A stretch of 64,000 nucleotides of DNA, taken from PUPG01 sp031323845. Lineage in GTDB: Bacteria; Bacteroidota; Bacteroidia; Bacteroidales; UBA7960. This document shows positions 8,001 to 15,196 of this stretch, piece by piece. The position numbers and the translations under genes are program-made. The stretch spans positions 20,578-84,577 of the forward strand of contig JAVIYP010000003.1 of the NCBI GenBank assembly GCA_031323845.1, written 5' to 3'. The notes beneath the pieces were generated by a model, which was not told the origin of the DNA, searched no databases, and saw only the letters and a program-made list of their open reading frames with translations. Every line of letters starts with the position of its first letter. Positions within the stretch are counted from its first letter, which is position 1.

Positions 8001-9074
8001 TTATTTTGCGTGTGTTTTTTCAAACTCCTGCATGACGTCAATCAGTGCCTGAACGCTCTCTTTTGGCATGGCATTGTATGTTGACGCCCTGAAGCCGCCT
8101 ACCGACCGGTGGCCTTTGAGTCCGATCATGCCCTTGCCTGTGGCAAACTCCAGGAAGGCCTTCTCCAGCTCCTGGTACTCGGGCTGCATCACAAAGCAGA
8201 TGTTCATGATGGAACGGCTGTCGGCTGCAGCTGTGCCGACAAACAATTTGTTCCTGTTGATCTCGTCATAAAGCAGCGTGGCTTTTTCCTGGTTCATCTT
8301 CTGCATCACACCGACACCGCCCAGCTTCTTAAGCCAGCGGAGTGTTTCCATGCAGGTGTAAATGGGTAAGCACGGAGGGGTATTAAACATCGACCCGTTT
8401 TCGATGTGCGTCTCATATTTGAGCATGGTGGGAATGTAACGGTCAACCTTACCGAGCAGGTCATCGCGAATGATGATGAAGGTTGCACCGGCAGGGCCAA
8501 GGTTCTTCTGAGCACCACCGTAGATCATGCCGTATTTTGAGATGTCAACGGGGCGGCTGAAAATGTCCGAACTCATATCCGCGATAAGCGGCACAGGACT
8601 GTCATAATCCTCGAAGATCTCCGTTCCGAAAATGGTATTGTTGGTGGTGATGTGAAAGTAGTCGGCGTCGGCGGGAATGGTAAAGCCTTTGGGAATGTAG
8701 TTGAAGTTCTTGTCAGCCGAGGATGCCACTACGTCAACTTCTCCAAAGCCTTTGGCTTCCTTAATGGCTTTTTTCGCCCAGGTGCCTGTTTCCAGGTAGG
8801 CCGCTTTTTTATTCATCAGGTTATAGGGGATCATGCAGAATTGCAGGCTCGCACCTCCTCCGAGAAACAATACATGATAGTTGTCAGGAATATCCAGCAA
8901 CTCTTTGAACAGCGCTACGGTTTCATCCATGACGGCCTGGAAATCTTTGCCGCGATGGGAAAGCTCCATTACCGACAATCCAATACCGTTGAGGTCTAAC
9001 ACCGCCTTTGCAGTGTTTTCAATTACTTCCTTTGCCAAAATTGAAGGTCCGGCACTAAAATTATGTTTTTTCAT
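8001..9074 (-). CDS. serC: Phosphoserine aminotransferase
   Basis: A PLP enzyme converting 3-phosphohydroxypyruvate and glutamate to phosphoserine; the same enzyme can serve in pyridoxal phosphate synthesis. The N-terminal NFSAGPSILA and the lysine motif YGGAQKNLGPAG (Lys190 forms the aldimine) are clear. The C-terminal GLKGHRSVGGFRASTYNAM binds substrate phosphate. Length of 357 residues is standard. It is first in the minus-strand serine group ahead of serA. No phosphoserine phosphatase gene is in the window. PdxB, the preceding enzyme of the vitamin B6 branch that also uses SerC, lies about 14 kb away. Confidence 0.98.
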   Translation of the reverse strand: MKKHNFSAGPSILAKEVIENTAKAVLDLNGIGLSVMELSHRGKDFQAVMDETVALFKELLDIPDNYHVLFLGGGASLQFCMIPYNLMNKKAAYLETGTWAKKAIKEAKGFGEVDVVASSADKNFNYIPKGFTIPADADYFHITTNNTIFGTEIFEDYDSPVPLIADMSSDIFSRPVDISKYGMIYGGAQKNLGPAGATFIIIRDDLLGKVDRYIPTMLKYETHIENGSMFNTPPCLPIYTCMETLRWLKKLGGVGVMQKMNQEKATLLYDEINRNKLFVGTAAADSRSIMNICFVMQPEYQELEKAFLEFATGKGMIGLKGHRSVGGFRASTYNAMPKESVQALIDVMQEFEKTHAK

Positions 9075-9378
9075 AGTGATGGTATTTTGATGGTTATTGA
9101 AAAATGTTGTTAAACATTGTAAAATGCGCTGCTGTCCTTACCAGTCCACCAAAGGGATCAAACCAACAAGGAAATCGTTTGAATAAAAAAGTTAACCGGA
9201 AAATTCTGGTTGCCCACTTTGTTGCAAGATGCAACTTTTTTTCCTAATTTACTGCAAAAATGGCAAAATAAAACAAGAGGCAAAAGAAAAACGTCAATTT
9301 TATTTTTCAAAGTATATCTTTATACCTGCAATCGTGCACAGCACTAACATGTAAACCTGGATTGGTAAGGTTTTTATC
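9075..9378. other. Divergent control region between serC and the acyl-CoA reductase gene
   Basis: About 300 AT-rich bases separate the two divergent genes. It holds the palindrome described at 9221-9235 and poly-T tracts. A weak -7-like CATTTTTG on the minus strand (9255-9262) could serve serC. No open frame and no riboswitch fold were recognised. Confidence 0.4.
9221..9240. promoter_or_regulatory. Palindrome followed by a T tract
   Basis: GTTGCA-aga-TGCAAC is a perfect dyad (9221-9235), followed by seven T. No plus-strand gene ends here, so an operator for the serC or acyl-CoA reductase promoter is more likely than a terminator; this is inference. Confidence 0.35.
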
Positions 9379-10461
9379 ATGCATACAGTCGTTGCTCAGC
9401 GCATACATGCTTTTGTAAAACTTGGGGAAAGCCTCAGGCGCATTGCGGATGTTCTTTCGGAAGAAAACCACCCCGAAGTTCTTTCTGTGGGAGAAAGACA
9501 TCTTTTTGATGTGAGCCTGAAGAGCGAACAGCTCAACCCCTGGTTCGCCCGCCGTGAAATTGCCCGCACATTCAGGGCCCTGGCTTTTATGCTTGGCAAA
9601 GATGCCCTGCACGAATGGGTCGGCAGATACCCGGCCTTCAGCAAAGGCTTGCCCCGTGAAAAAAAAGTGGCGGTCATCATGGCCGGCAATATCCCGTTGG
9701 TGGGTTTTCACGATTTTTTGTGCGTAGTCCTCAGTGGGCATGGCTTTACCGGTAAATTATCCTCACAAGACAGCCTGCTGCCGCCCGCACTTTCGGAACT
9801 GCTTGTCTCCTATCTGCCTGCGCTGCAATCCAGGATACGTTTTACAAACAATGATGTTGCAGAAGCGGATGCCATAATTGCCACCGGAAGCGACAATACC
9901 GCCCGTTATTTTGAGTACCGCTATGCGGATAAGCCCTGCATCATCAGGAAAAACCGCAATTCAGCAGCGGTGATCACTGGCCGTGAAACTATGGAGCAAC
10001 TGCAAAGTCTCGGTGAGGATGTTTTTGCCTATTACGGCCGCGGATGCCGCAGCGTTTCCCTGATGATGCTTCCGGCATCATACGACATACAACGTCTTAA
10101 ACAAGCCTGGTCTACCTGCAGTCATGTGCTGATGAATAAAAAGTACAGGAACAACCTCAGGTACAACCGTGCATTCTTTAATGCCGCCGGCAGGCCTTTT
10201 CACGACTTGCCGGGTTGTCTTCTGGTGAATGACGGGCGGCCGGATTCGCCGGTTTCCGTTTTGCACGCTTCTCAATATAAAGATATAGCTGAAGCGGAAG
10301 CCCGCCTGCACCTCATGCAATCGTCGCTGCAATGTGTGGTTTGCGCCGAGGACATCAACGCGGGTGAGGTGCCGGTTTGCAAACCCGGACAGGCACAGTA
10401 CCCAAGGGCGAGTGATTATGCTGACGGGACAGACACCATGCTGTTCCTCTCAGGGCTTTAA
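9379..10461 (+). CDS. LuxC-type acyl-CoA reductase
   Basis: A member of the LuxC/acyl-CoA reductase family (aldehyde dehydrogenase fold), which reduces an activated fatty acyl group to an aldehyde using NADPH. Supporting motifs are the AVIMAGNIPLVGFHDFL dinucleotide region (about 98-114) and the IIATGSDNTARYFEYRYADK segment. The presumed nucleophile is Cys223 in YYGRGCRSVS. At 360 residues it is shorter than LuxC (about 480) but normal for the Bacteroidetes branch. No luxA, luxB, luxD or luxE is nearby, so bioluminescence is not implied. From memory, this gene is often found beside serC and serA in Bacteroidetes, where the substrate is unknown. It ends 82 bases from a convergent membrane-protein gene. 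Confidence 0.85.
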   Translation: MHTVVAQRIHAFVKLGESLRRIADVLSEENHPEVLSVGERHLFDVSLKSEQLNPWFARREIARTFRALAFMLGKDALHEWVGRYPAFSKGLPREKKVAVIMAGNIPLVGFHDFLCVVLSGHGFTGKLSSQDSLLPPALSELLVSYLPALQSRIRFTNNDVAEADAIIATGSDNTARYFEYRYADKPCIIRKNRNSAAVITGRETMEQLQSLGEDVFAYYGRGCRSVSLMMLPASYDIQRLKQAWSTCSHVLMNKKYRNNLRYNRAFFNAAGRPFHDLPGCLLVNDGRPDSPVSVLHASQYKDIAEAEARLHLMQSSLQCVVCAEDINAGEVPVCKPGQAQYPRASDYADGTDTMLFLSGL

Positions 10462-10543
10462 AGGCGGTGCTTCACAACAGGCGGATGTTAGCCAGGCGCA
10501 GCACGGCCGGATATGTTCCGGCTGCCTGTGGGGTTTTTCTGCT

Positions 10544-11269
10544 TCAGGCTGTTGGGAACAGCTGGCGGCTGAAGCTGATGATCACCATCAGGAGGCTTAC
10601 GGCAATGGCGATGCCTGCGGCAATCACAATGGAAGGAACATCCTGCTGCCGTTTCAGGATGATGCCTGTGAATGCCCATATAACGGCCAGTCCGGCGAAT
10701 GGGTTTTCCAGCTTATAAACCACGGCAGCCGTGATCAGGCATCCCGCAGCAATCATTACTATTGTCCATACTTCATCCGGGATGCCCCATCCTCCCCACT
10801 GGTATTTGACCAGCAAGACCGTTACATTGGCAATGGTGGCGATGCAGATCCACCCCAGGTAAATACCGAAAACAGCCCTGCTTAGTCCTGCAGGGAAAGG
10901 CATCAGCTTCTGGTTGATGACCACAAGGGTGGCCAGCAGGGCGAGCATAAGGATCAGTGACCAGAACATGCGGTCGTAATGCCAGGCAAAGATCCAGGTG
11001 GCGTTCAGCACACAGCTCAGCGCAAAAAGCCAGCCCAGTGCAGCGATCATTTGCTTGTTTTCTTCACGGAACTGCAACAGGACGAAGACCATCAGCATCA
11101 GGTAAATAATACCCCAGATAGAGAAAGTGATGCCGGCCGGAGCAAAGAGGTTCGGATAGGCTGCGGATATTTGTCCGGTGGTTTTTCCGTTGATGGGCAA
11201 GGCATTGGCCAGGTAGTTTACAAAAACCATCAGTGCAAAGGCGAGAATGTTGATGTACTTGATTGGCAT
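10544..11269 (-). CDS. TspO/MBR-like tryptophan-rich membrane protein
   Basis: A 241-residue integral membrane protein with about seven hydrophobic segments. The N-terminal half carries the TspO-like segments FAPAGITFSIWGIIYLML and LNATWIFAWHYDRMFWS, with several Trp in conserved places. TspO proteins bind porphyrins and related ligands, but this longer Bacteroidetes subgroup has no assigned ligand. It is convergent with the acyl-CoA reductase gene and 51 bases downstream of the YihY gene on the same strand. Confidence 0.75.
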   Translation of the reverse strand: MPIKYINILAFALMVFVNYLANALPINGKTTGQISAAYPNLFAPAGITFSIWGIIYLMLMVFVLLQFREENKQMIAALGWLFALSCVLNATWIFAWHYDRMFWSLILMLALLATLVVINQKLMPFPAGLSRAVFGIYLGWICIATIANVTVLLVKYQWGGWGIPDEVWTIVMIAAGCLITAAVVYKLENPFAGLAVIWAFTGIILKRQQDVPSIVIAAGIAIAVSLLMVIISFSRQLFPTA

Positions 11270-11320
11270 GGGATGTGTGTTTTGAATGCTTGAGGGTGTG
11301 TGACTGAATGTTGATGATGC

Positions 11321-12250
11321 TTACTCCGGTAATTCGACAACGGCCTCCTTGTCATCAGTAATCAGAACGGCATTGCCTTTGGGCGTGATGCCGTGCCCGA
11401 ACTTGTTGGCCCATTGTCGTGTAAATTCGGCGCCAAACAGCAGGATCAGCGCCACATAGGATGTCCAGATCAGGATGAGGATGATGGCCCCTGCAGCGCC
11501 GTAAACGGATGCCGGGCTGAATTTGCTGAAGTACATACTGAGGCCGTATTGCCCTATGGCGAACAACACGGCAGTAAGGAATGCCCCTATCCACACCGAT
11601 CGCCAGCGTATAATGGCATCCGGCAGAATTTTAAACATCAGGGCAAATAAGGTGGTGGTTACCAGCAATGAAAGGGCATAATGTGTCAGGGTTACCAGGG
11701 GTGAACCCAGCGTGGGCCAGTGCGTAACGAGCCAGTCGCCCAAAACAGCAAGTAAAGAAGTGACGATAAACGACACCAGCAGCAAAAAGCCAATGGCAAG
11801 AACCAGTCCAAACGACAGCAGCCGGTCTTTTACATACTTGAGAAAGGCTTGTTTTGGCTTGGGCATGACACCCCATATTCGGTTCAGGGAGAGTTGCAAG
11901 TGGTAAAAAACGGAGGTGGCCCCAAACAGCAGCAGGCCAATGCCGATAAGCATAGCCGTGGTTGAAGAGCCGGTTTGCGCAGCATTCGCAATCATGATCT
12001 CAACAGAGCGGGCGGTTTCCTTTCCGATCATGGCGCTGATTTGAGCCGACAGCTCTTTGGCTACGGCATCTTCGCCAAAAAAATACCCTGATATAACAAT
12101 GATGATCAACAAGAGGGCAGGTAAAGAAAAAATGGAGTAATAGGCCAGGATGGCACTCTGACGCCAGGGACCGGCCTCATTCCAGTGAATGGCGGTCTTT
12201 TTTACAACCTCCCACAGGTCTTTTGTAACGTTTACGGATAGGCCCATCAT
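11321..12250 (-). CDS. YihY/BrkB family inner-membrane protein
   Basis: A 309-residue protein with six predicted membrane helices, of the family once mislabelled ribonuclease BN. Recognisable parts are the ETARSVEIMIAN amphipathic region, LLFGATSVFYHLQLSLNRIWG and the C-terminal VYGAAGAIILILIWTSYVAL. The last is the most conserved helix pair of the family. Function is unknown; members have been proposed as membrane transporters. The gene lies 15 bases downstream of the DUF4159 gene and is probably co-transcribed with it and with the TspO-like gene. Confidence 0.85.
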   Translation of the reverse strand: MMGLSVNVTKDLWEVVKKTAIHWNEAGPWRQSAILAYYSIFSLPALLLIIIVISGYFFGEDAVAKELSAQISAMIGKETARSVEIMIANAAQTGSSTTAMLIGIGLLLFGATSVFYHLQLSLNRIWGVMPKPKQAFLKYVKDRLLSFGLVLAIGFLLLVSFIVTSLLAVLGDWLVTHWPTLGSPLVTLTHYALSLLVTTTLFALMFKILPDAIIRWRSVWIGAFLTAVLFAIGQYGLSMYFSKFSPASVYGAAGAIILILIWTSYVALILLFGAEFTRQWANKFGHGITPKGNAVLITDDKEAVVELPE

Positions 12251-12265
12251 TTTACTCTTTAAAGC

Positions 12266-12922
12266 TTAAAACTCACCCTGCCTGTTAAAAACGTATTGCA
12301 AGATATTTGCTCCCATTTGCAGCGCCTTCAGCCGCACCTCTTCTGGATTTCCGTGAACGGCCTGATCTTCCCACCCGTTGCCCAGGTCTATTTCATAAGT
12401 ATAATACAGTACAAGGCGTCCGTCGTAAAAAATTCCGAAACCCTGCGGAGGCTTTCCGTCATGCTCATGAATTTTTGGCGGGCCATCAGGAAACGAAAAG
12501 GACTGATGATATATGGGGTGGGAGAAGGGCAACTCAATAAGTTCATGGTCCGGGAAAATTTTTTTCAATTCTCTGCGGAAGTAGGGATCAAGGCCATAAT
12601 TGTCGTCAACATGCAGAAAACCGCCACCTGTAAGGTAATTTCGGATGTTCTGCGCCTCCTGCGCGGAAAAAACCACATTGCCATGCCCTGTCATGTAAAC
12701 AAAAGGGTAATTGAACAGCTGGGAGCTCCCTGCCTCTACGGTGGCGATGTGCTGACTTATCGTGGTGCCAATGTGTTCGTTGGCAAAACGCACAAGGTTG
12801 GGCAGGGCCGTCGGATTGGAATACCAGTCGCCACCACCGCGATACTTAAGCGTGGCTATCTGGTAGTGCTGCGCCTGAATGCCCATTGGCAGAAAAAAGA
12901 GTAGGATCAGGATAATTTTCAT
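12266..12922 (-). CDS. Secreted DUF4159 protein
   Basis: A 218-residue protein starting with a signal peptide (hydrophobic MKIILILLFFLPMGIQAQ, cleavage likely after AQA or AQ). The rest matches DUF4159, a glutamine-amidotransferase-like fold often found as a domain of membrane proteins with von Willebrand modules. The conserved YMTGHGNVVFSAQEAQNIR and GGFLHVDDNYG are present. No catalytic Cys triad is visible, so a non-enzymatic periplasmic role is likely. It heads a minus-strand trio with the YihY and TspO-like genes. Confidence 0.8.
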   Translation of the reverse strand: MKIILILLFFLPMGIQAQHYQIATLKYRGGGDWYSNPTALPNLVRFANEHIGTTISQHIATVEAGSSQLFNYPFVYMTGHGNVVFSAQEAQNIRNYLTGGGFLHVDDNYGLDPYFRRELKKIFPDHELIELPFSHPIYHQSFSFPDGPPKIHEHDGKPPQGFGIFYDGRLVLYYTYEIDLGNGWEDQAVHGNPEEVRLKALQMGANILQYVFNRQGEF

Positions 12923-12970
12923 GAGTTAATAATAACTTAGGTACTTTATTGTCTGTGTTATGATTGAATT

Positions 12971-13014
12971 TGCAGATGTGCAAATGTGCAGATGTGCAAA
13001 TGTGCAGATATGCC
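12971..13014. repeat. Octamer tandem repeat TGCARATG
   Basis: Five direct octamers alternate TGCAGATG and TGCAAATG, with a partial sixth. It lies between rsmE and the DUF4159 gene. The same octamer recurs directly after fabD (28873-28944). Confidence 0.9.
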
Positions 13015-13027
13015 ATGTTTGCAGAAA

Positions 13028-13085
13028 TTTTTCACTTTTCATTTTTCATTTTTCACTTTATTAGCTTTTGGCCTTTGGCTTTTAG
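13028..13085. repeat. Heptamer tandem repeats TTTTTCA and CTTTTGG
   Basis: Four heptamers (TTTTTCA, CTTTTCA, TTTTTCA, TTTTTCA; 13028-13055) are followed after a short spacer by three of another type (CTTTTGG, CCTTTGG, CTTTTAG; 13065-13085). Both keep a 7-base period while the sequence drifts. Confidence 0.8.
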
Positions 13086-13170
13086 CAAGAAGATCTGAAA
13101 CGAGCTTCCGCCTTCGAGCTATCTTGTTTCCTTCGGGCTCCTAATCCTTCAAAAAGAAAAAACCAACAAA

Positions 13171-13202
13171 TAAACGATTAAACGATTAAACGATTCAACA
13201 AT
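13171..13202. repeat. Octamer tandem repeat TAAACGAT
   Basis: Three perfect copies of TAAACGAT and one variant TCAACAAT. The reverse complement of this octamer is the unit of the repeat at 19918-19957, and both share the flank CAACAAATAAACGATT. Confidence 0.85.
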
Positions 13203-13206
13203 AGTT

Positions 13207-13248
13207 TTCTGACTTCTGACCTCTGGCCTTCGACTTCAGACTTCCTGG
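13207..13248. repeat. Heptamer tandem repeat TTCTGAC
   Basis: Six heptamers: TTCTGAC twice, then CTCTGGC, CTTCGAC, TTCAGAC and TTCCTGG. The 7-base spacing is preserved although units diverge. With the three preceding entries it fills most of the 400-base gap between rsmE and the DUF4159 gene, which holds no gene. Confidence 0.8.
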
Positions 13249-13320
13249 CAGATTTCTCACTACGTTCGAAATAAACCTCTTCCCGGGAGATCATGATCTA
13301 CGAAATGCTCATTTCATGAA

Positions 13321-14028
13321 CTACAAAAGCCCGTTCGCGGTGTTCCACTGGATACAAAGCGCCAGGGCTGCCGTCTCGGTTCTTAAACGGTGAGCCCCCA
13401 TGCTTATTGCCTTAAAACCACGATCCTGGGCCGCTGCAATTTCCGCTGCTGTAAAATCTCCTTCCGGCCCGACAAGTACCAGGGTGTTCCTGCCCGGCTC
13501 GCAGCTTTCTGACGTGCTGAACTTTTCGCCGCCGGCACAATGGGCGATCAGCGCAACTTCCGGCAATGGCTGACTGATAAACTCCGCCAGTGTATGCGCC
13601 GGGTTCAGCTTCGGCAGGTAAGCCCGGAGCGATTGTTTCATGGCCGCCACCATTATTTTTTCCAGCCGATGGGTTTTAAGCACACGCCGTTCGCTCTTTT
13701 CACAGATCAAAGGTGTGATTTCGTCCACCCCGCATTCCGTTGCCTTCTCCAGAAACCACTCAAAACGGTCGATGTTTTTGGTGGGTGCTACTGCAATATG
13801 AAGGTGAAAAGGCCTTTTTCCGAAGCCTTCCTGCCTGTGAACGATGGTTGCGGTAGTTTCCGCCGGGTGTACCTCAAGAAGGTGTGCCCTGCACCAGGTA
13901 CCCCTTCCGTCAACAATACCGATCTCATCCCCGGGCTTCATACGCAACACCCGTGTGCAATGCCTGCTTTCATCGCCATCAAGGGTAATCACATCCCCGC
14001 TCAGATCCTTAACATAGAAAAGATGCAT
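13321..14028 (-). CDS. rsmE: 16S rRNA m3U1498 methyltransferase
   Basis: Methylates N3 of U1498 in 16S rRNA using S-adenosylmethionine. The 235-residue protein has the N-terminal PUA-like RNA-binding part (DGDESRHCTRVLRMKPGDEI) and a SPOUT methyltransferase domain. The latter shows the knot motifs LVLVGPEGDFTAAEI and SMGAHRLRTETAALAL. The start ATG at 14028 is 11 bases downstream of the MscS stop. It is therefore the third gene of an operon led by the 1011-residue P-loop protein. Confidence 0.97.
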   Translation of the reverse strand: MHLFYVKDLSGDVITLDGDESRHCTRVLRMKPGDEIGIVDGRGTWCRAHLLEVHPAETTATIVHRQEGFGKRPFHLHIAVAPTKNIDRFEWFLEKATECGVDEITPLICEKSERRVLKTHRLEKIMVAAMKQSLRAYLPKLNPAHTLAEFISQPLPEVALIAHCAGGEKFSTSESCEPGRNTLVLVGPEGDFTAAEIAAAQDRGFKAISMGAHRLRTETAALALCIQWNTANGLL

Positions 14029-14038
14029 GATGCTCCGG

Positions 14039-15166
14039 TTATATATTATTCTCTGACTGCAACAAACCTTCTGCGTAAAGCTCCCGCAGCACGATCTCCG
14101 TCATTTCGCTCTGGAATGGAAACTCGTACCGCACATCCATTACATAGGCCTTGAGCCGCATCTTCAAAAATGAGCCTTTGGGTACAAGCACGTTACTGAA
14201 TTCCACCATGATGGGTTTGTTCAGGTAAACATATTTCGACACCTGTGCGGCCTCAGTGGCTATGCGCCTCACATGTTTGGTGTCAATGCCCAGTGGAAGG
14301 AACAGCTCGGCCACCACCTGGCAGTTGTTTTCACCAAAATTTGCGTTTGAAATGGACTGGTTCATCATTTCTGAATTCGGAATGGTTACCACACTGTCGT
14401 CAGGCGTAACCACACGGGTTGACCTGAGTCCGATCTCAAGCACCTCTCCGTAGTACTTTCCGGATTCAATTTTATCACCGATCTGAAACGGTTTGTCCAC
14501 AAGGATCATCAGACCCCCGAAAATATTTTTGAGGAAATCCTGTGAAGCGAAACCTATGGCCACACCAATAGAGGCAAAGAAAGCGAATACGGTTTCAACA
14601 GGCGGCTGCAGGATAAGGGTGATGATGATATACACCACGAATGACCACCCGATGATCTTTACCAGGGGCATGATACGCCTTATAGTGATCTTGTACCTTG
14701 GATGCCGGAGGGCAAACAGTGAAAAAATACCTGCGATGGCCTTTATAACGAAGTATCCTGCCAGGAGAAAAACCACCGTCCATAAAATTTTGCTCAGCGA
14801 AATGGCACTCCTCAAATCCGGTGGCTGGGTTATTTCGTCACGCAGACGTGGCGACCCGTTTCTGCCGGCTTCCGCCAGTTCCCCGTCGCCCGCCTCATAG
14901 TCGCTGTCGGGCAGTTTTTCTTTATCGCCGTTCGCTTCTTCAGCCGGCTGATCAGGCTTTTGATTTCCGGCGTTTGTGCCGGTGTCTGCCGGTAACACAT
15001 CCGAAGTCATATTGACAGAAAGGGTATCATCAGCCACCGAAGCCCGGCTGAACAATTGAGCGGTGTGCAGGCAGAACAGCATGCACAGCAACAAAGACAG
15101 CATCATGGCCGGCACTCTTTTGCCGGAACTTTTTCCTATCATGAAACAAGTTGTTTCGGTCTTCAT
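14039..15166 (-). CDS. MscS-family mechanosensitive channel with secreted N-terminal tail
   Basis: A 375-residue small-conductance mechanosensitive channel homologue. A signal-like hydrophobic stretch (residues about 18-40) is followed by an acidic, Pro/Gly-rich region to about 115. Two membrane helices come next, then the pore helix and beta domain with FASIGVAIGFASQDFLKNIF, GGLMILVDKPFQIGD and VVTIPNSEMMNQSISN, the last of these highly conserved. MscS channels open on membrane tension and release solutes. It is translated from the same operon as the upstream P-loop protein (30-base gap) and rsmE (11-base gap). An alternative start is the ATG at 15142. Confidence 0.93.
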   Translation of the reverse strand: MKTETTCFMIGKSSGKRVPAMMLSLLLCMLFCLHTAQLFSRASVADDTLSVNMTSDVLPADTGTNAGNQKPDQPAEEANGDKEKLPDSDYEAGDGELAEAGRNGSPRLRDEITQPPDLRSAISLSKILWTVVFLLAGYFVIKAIAGIFSLFALRHPRYKITIRRIMPLVKIIGWSFVVYIIITLILQPPVETVFAFFASIGVAIGFASQDFLKNIFGGLMILVDKPFQIGDKIESGKYYGEVLEIGLRSTRVVTPDDSVVTIPNSEMMNQSISNANFGENNCQVVAELFLPLGIDTKHVRRIATEAAQVSKYVYLNKPIMVEFSNVLVPKGSFLKMRLKAYVMDVRYEFPFQSEMTEIVLRELYAEGLLQSENNI

Positions 15167-15196
15167 GATCTTATATAATTAGTTGCGTGTTATGTT

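Noticed and set aside
9379..10461. Bioluminescence operon
   Set aside because: No luciferase, transferase or synthetase genes accompany the LuxC-like reductase.
10334..10885. Plus-strand frame of 183 codons after the acyl-CoA reductase
   Set aside because: Overlaps both the reductase end and the antisense of the TspO-like gene, with no motif.
12971..13248. Possible CRISPR array
   Set aside because: Units are 7-8 bases in direct contact with no spacers, and no cas genes are near.
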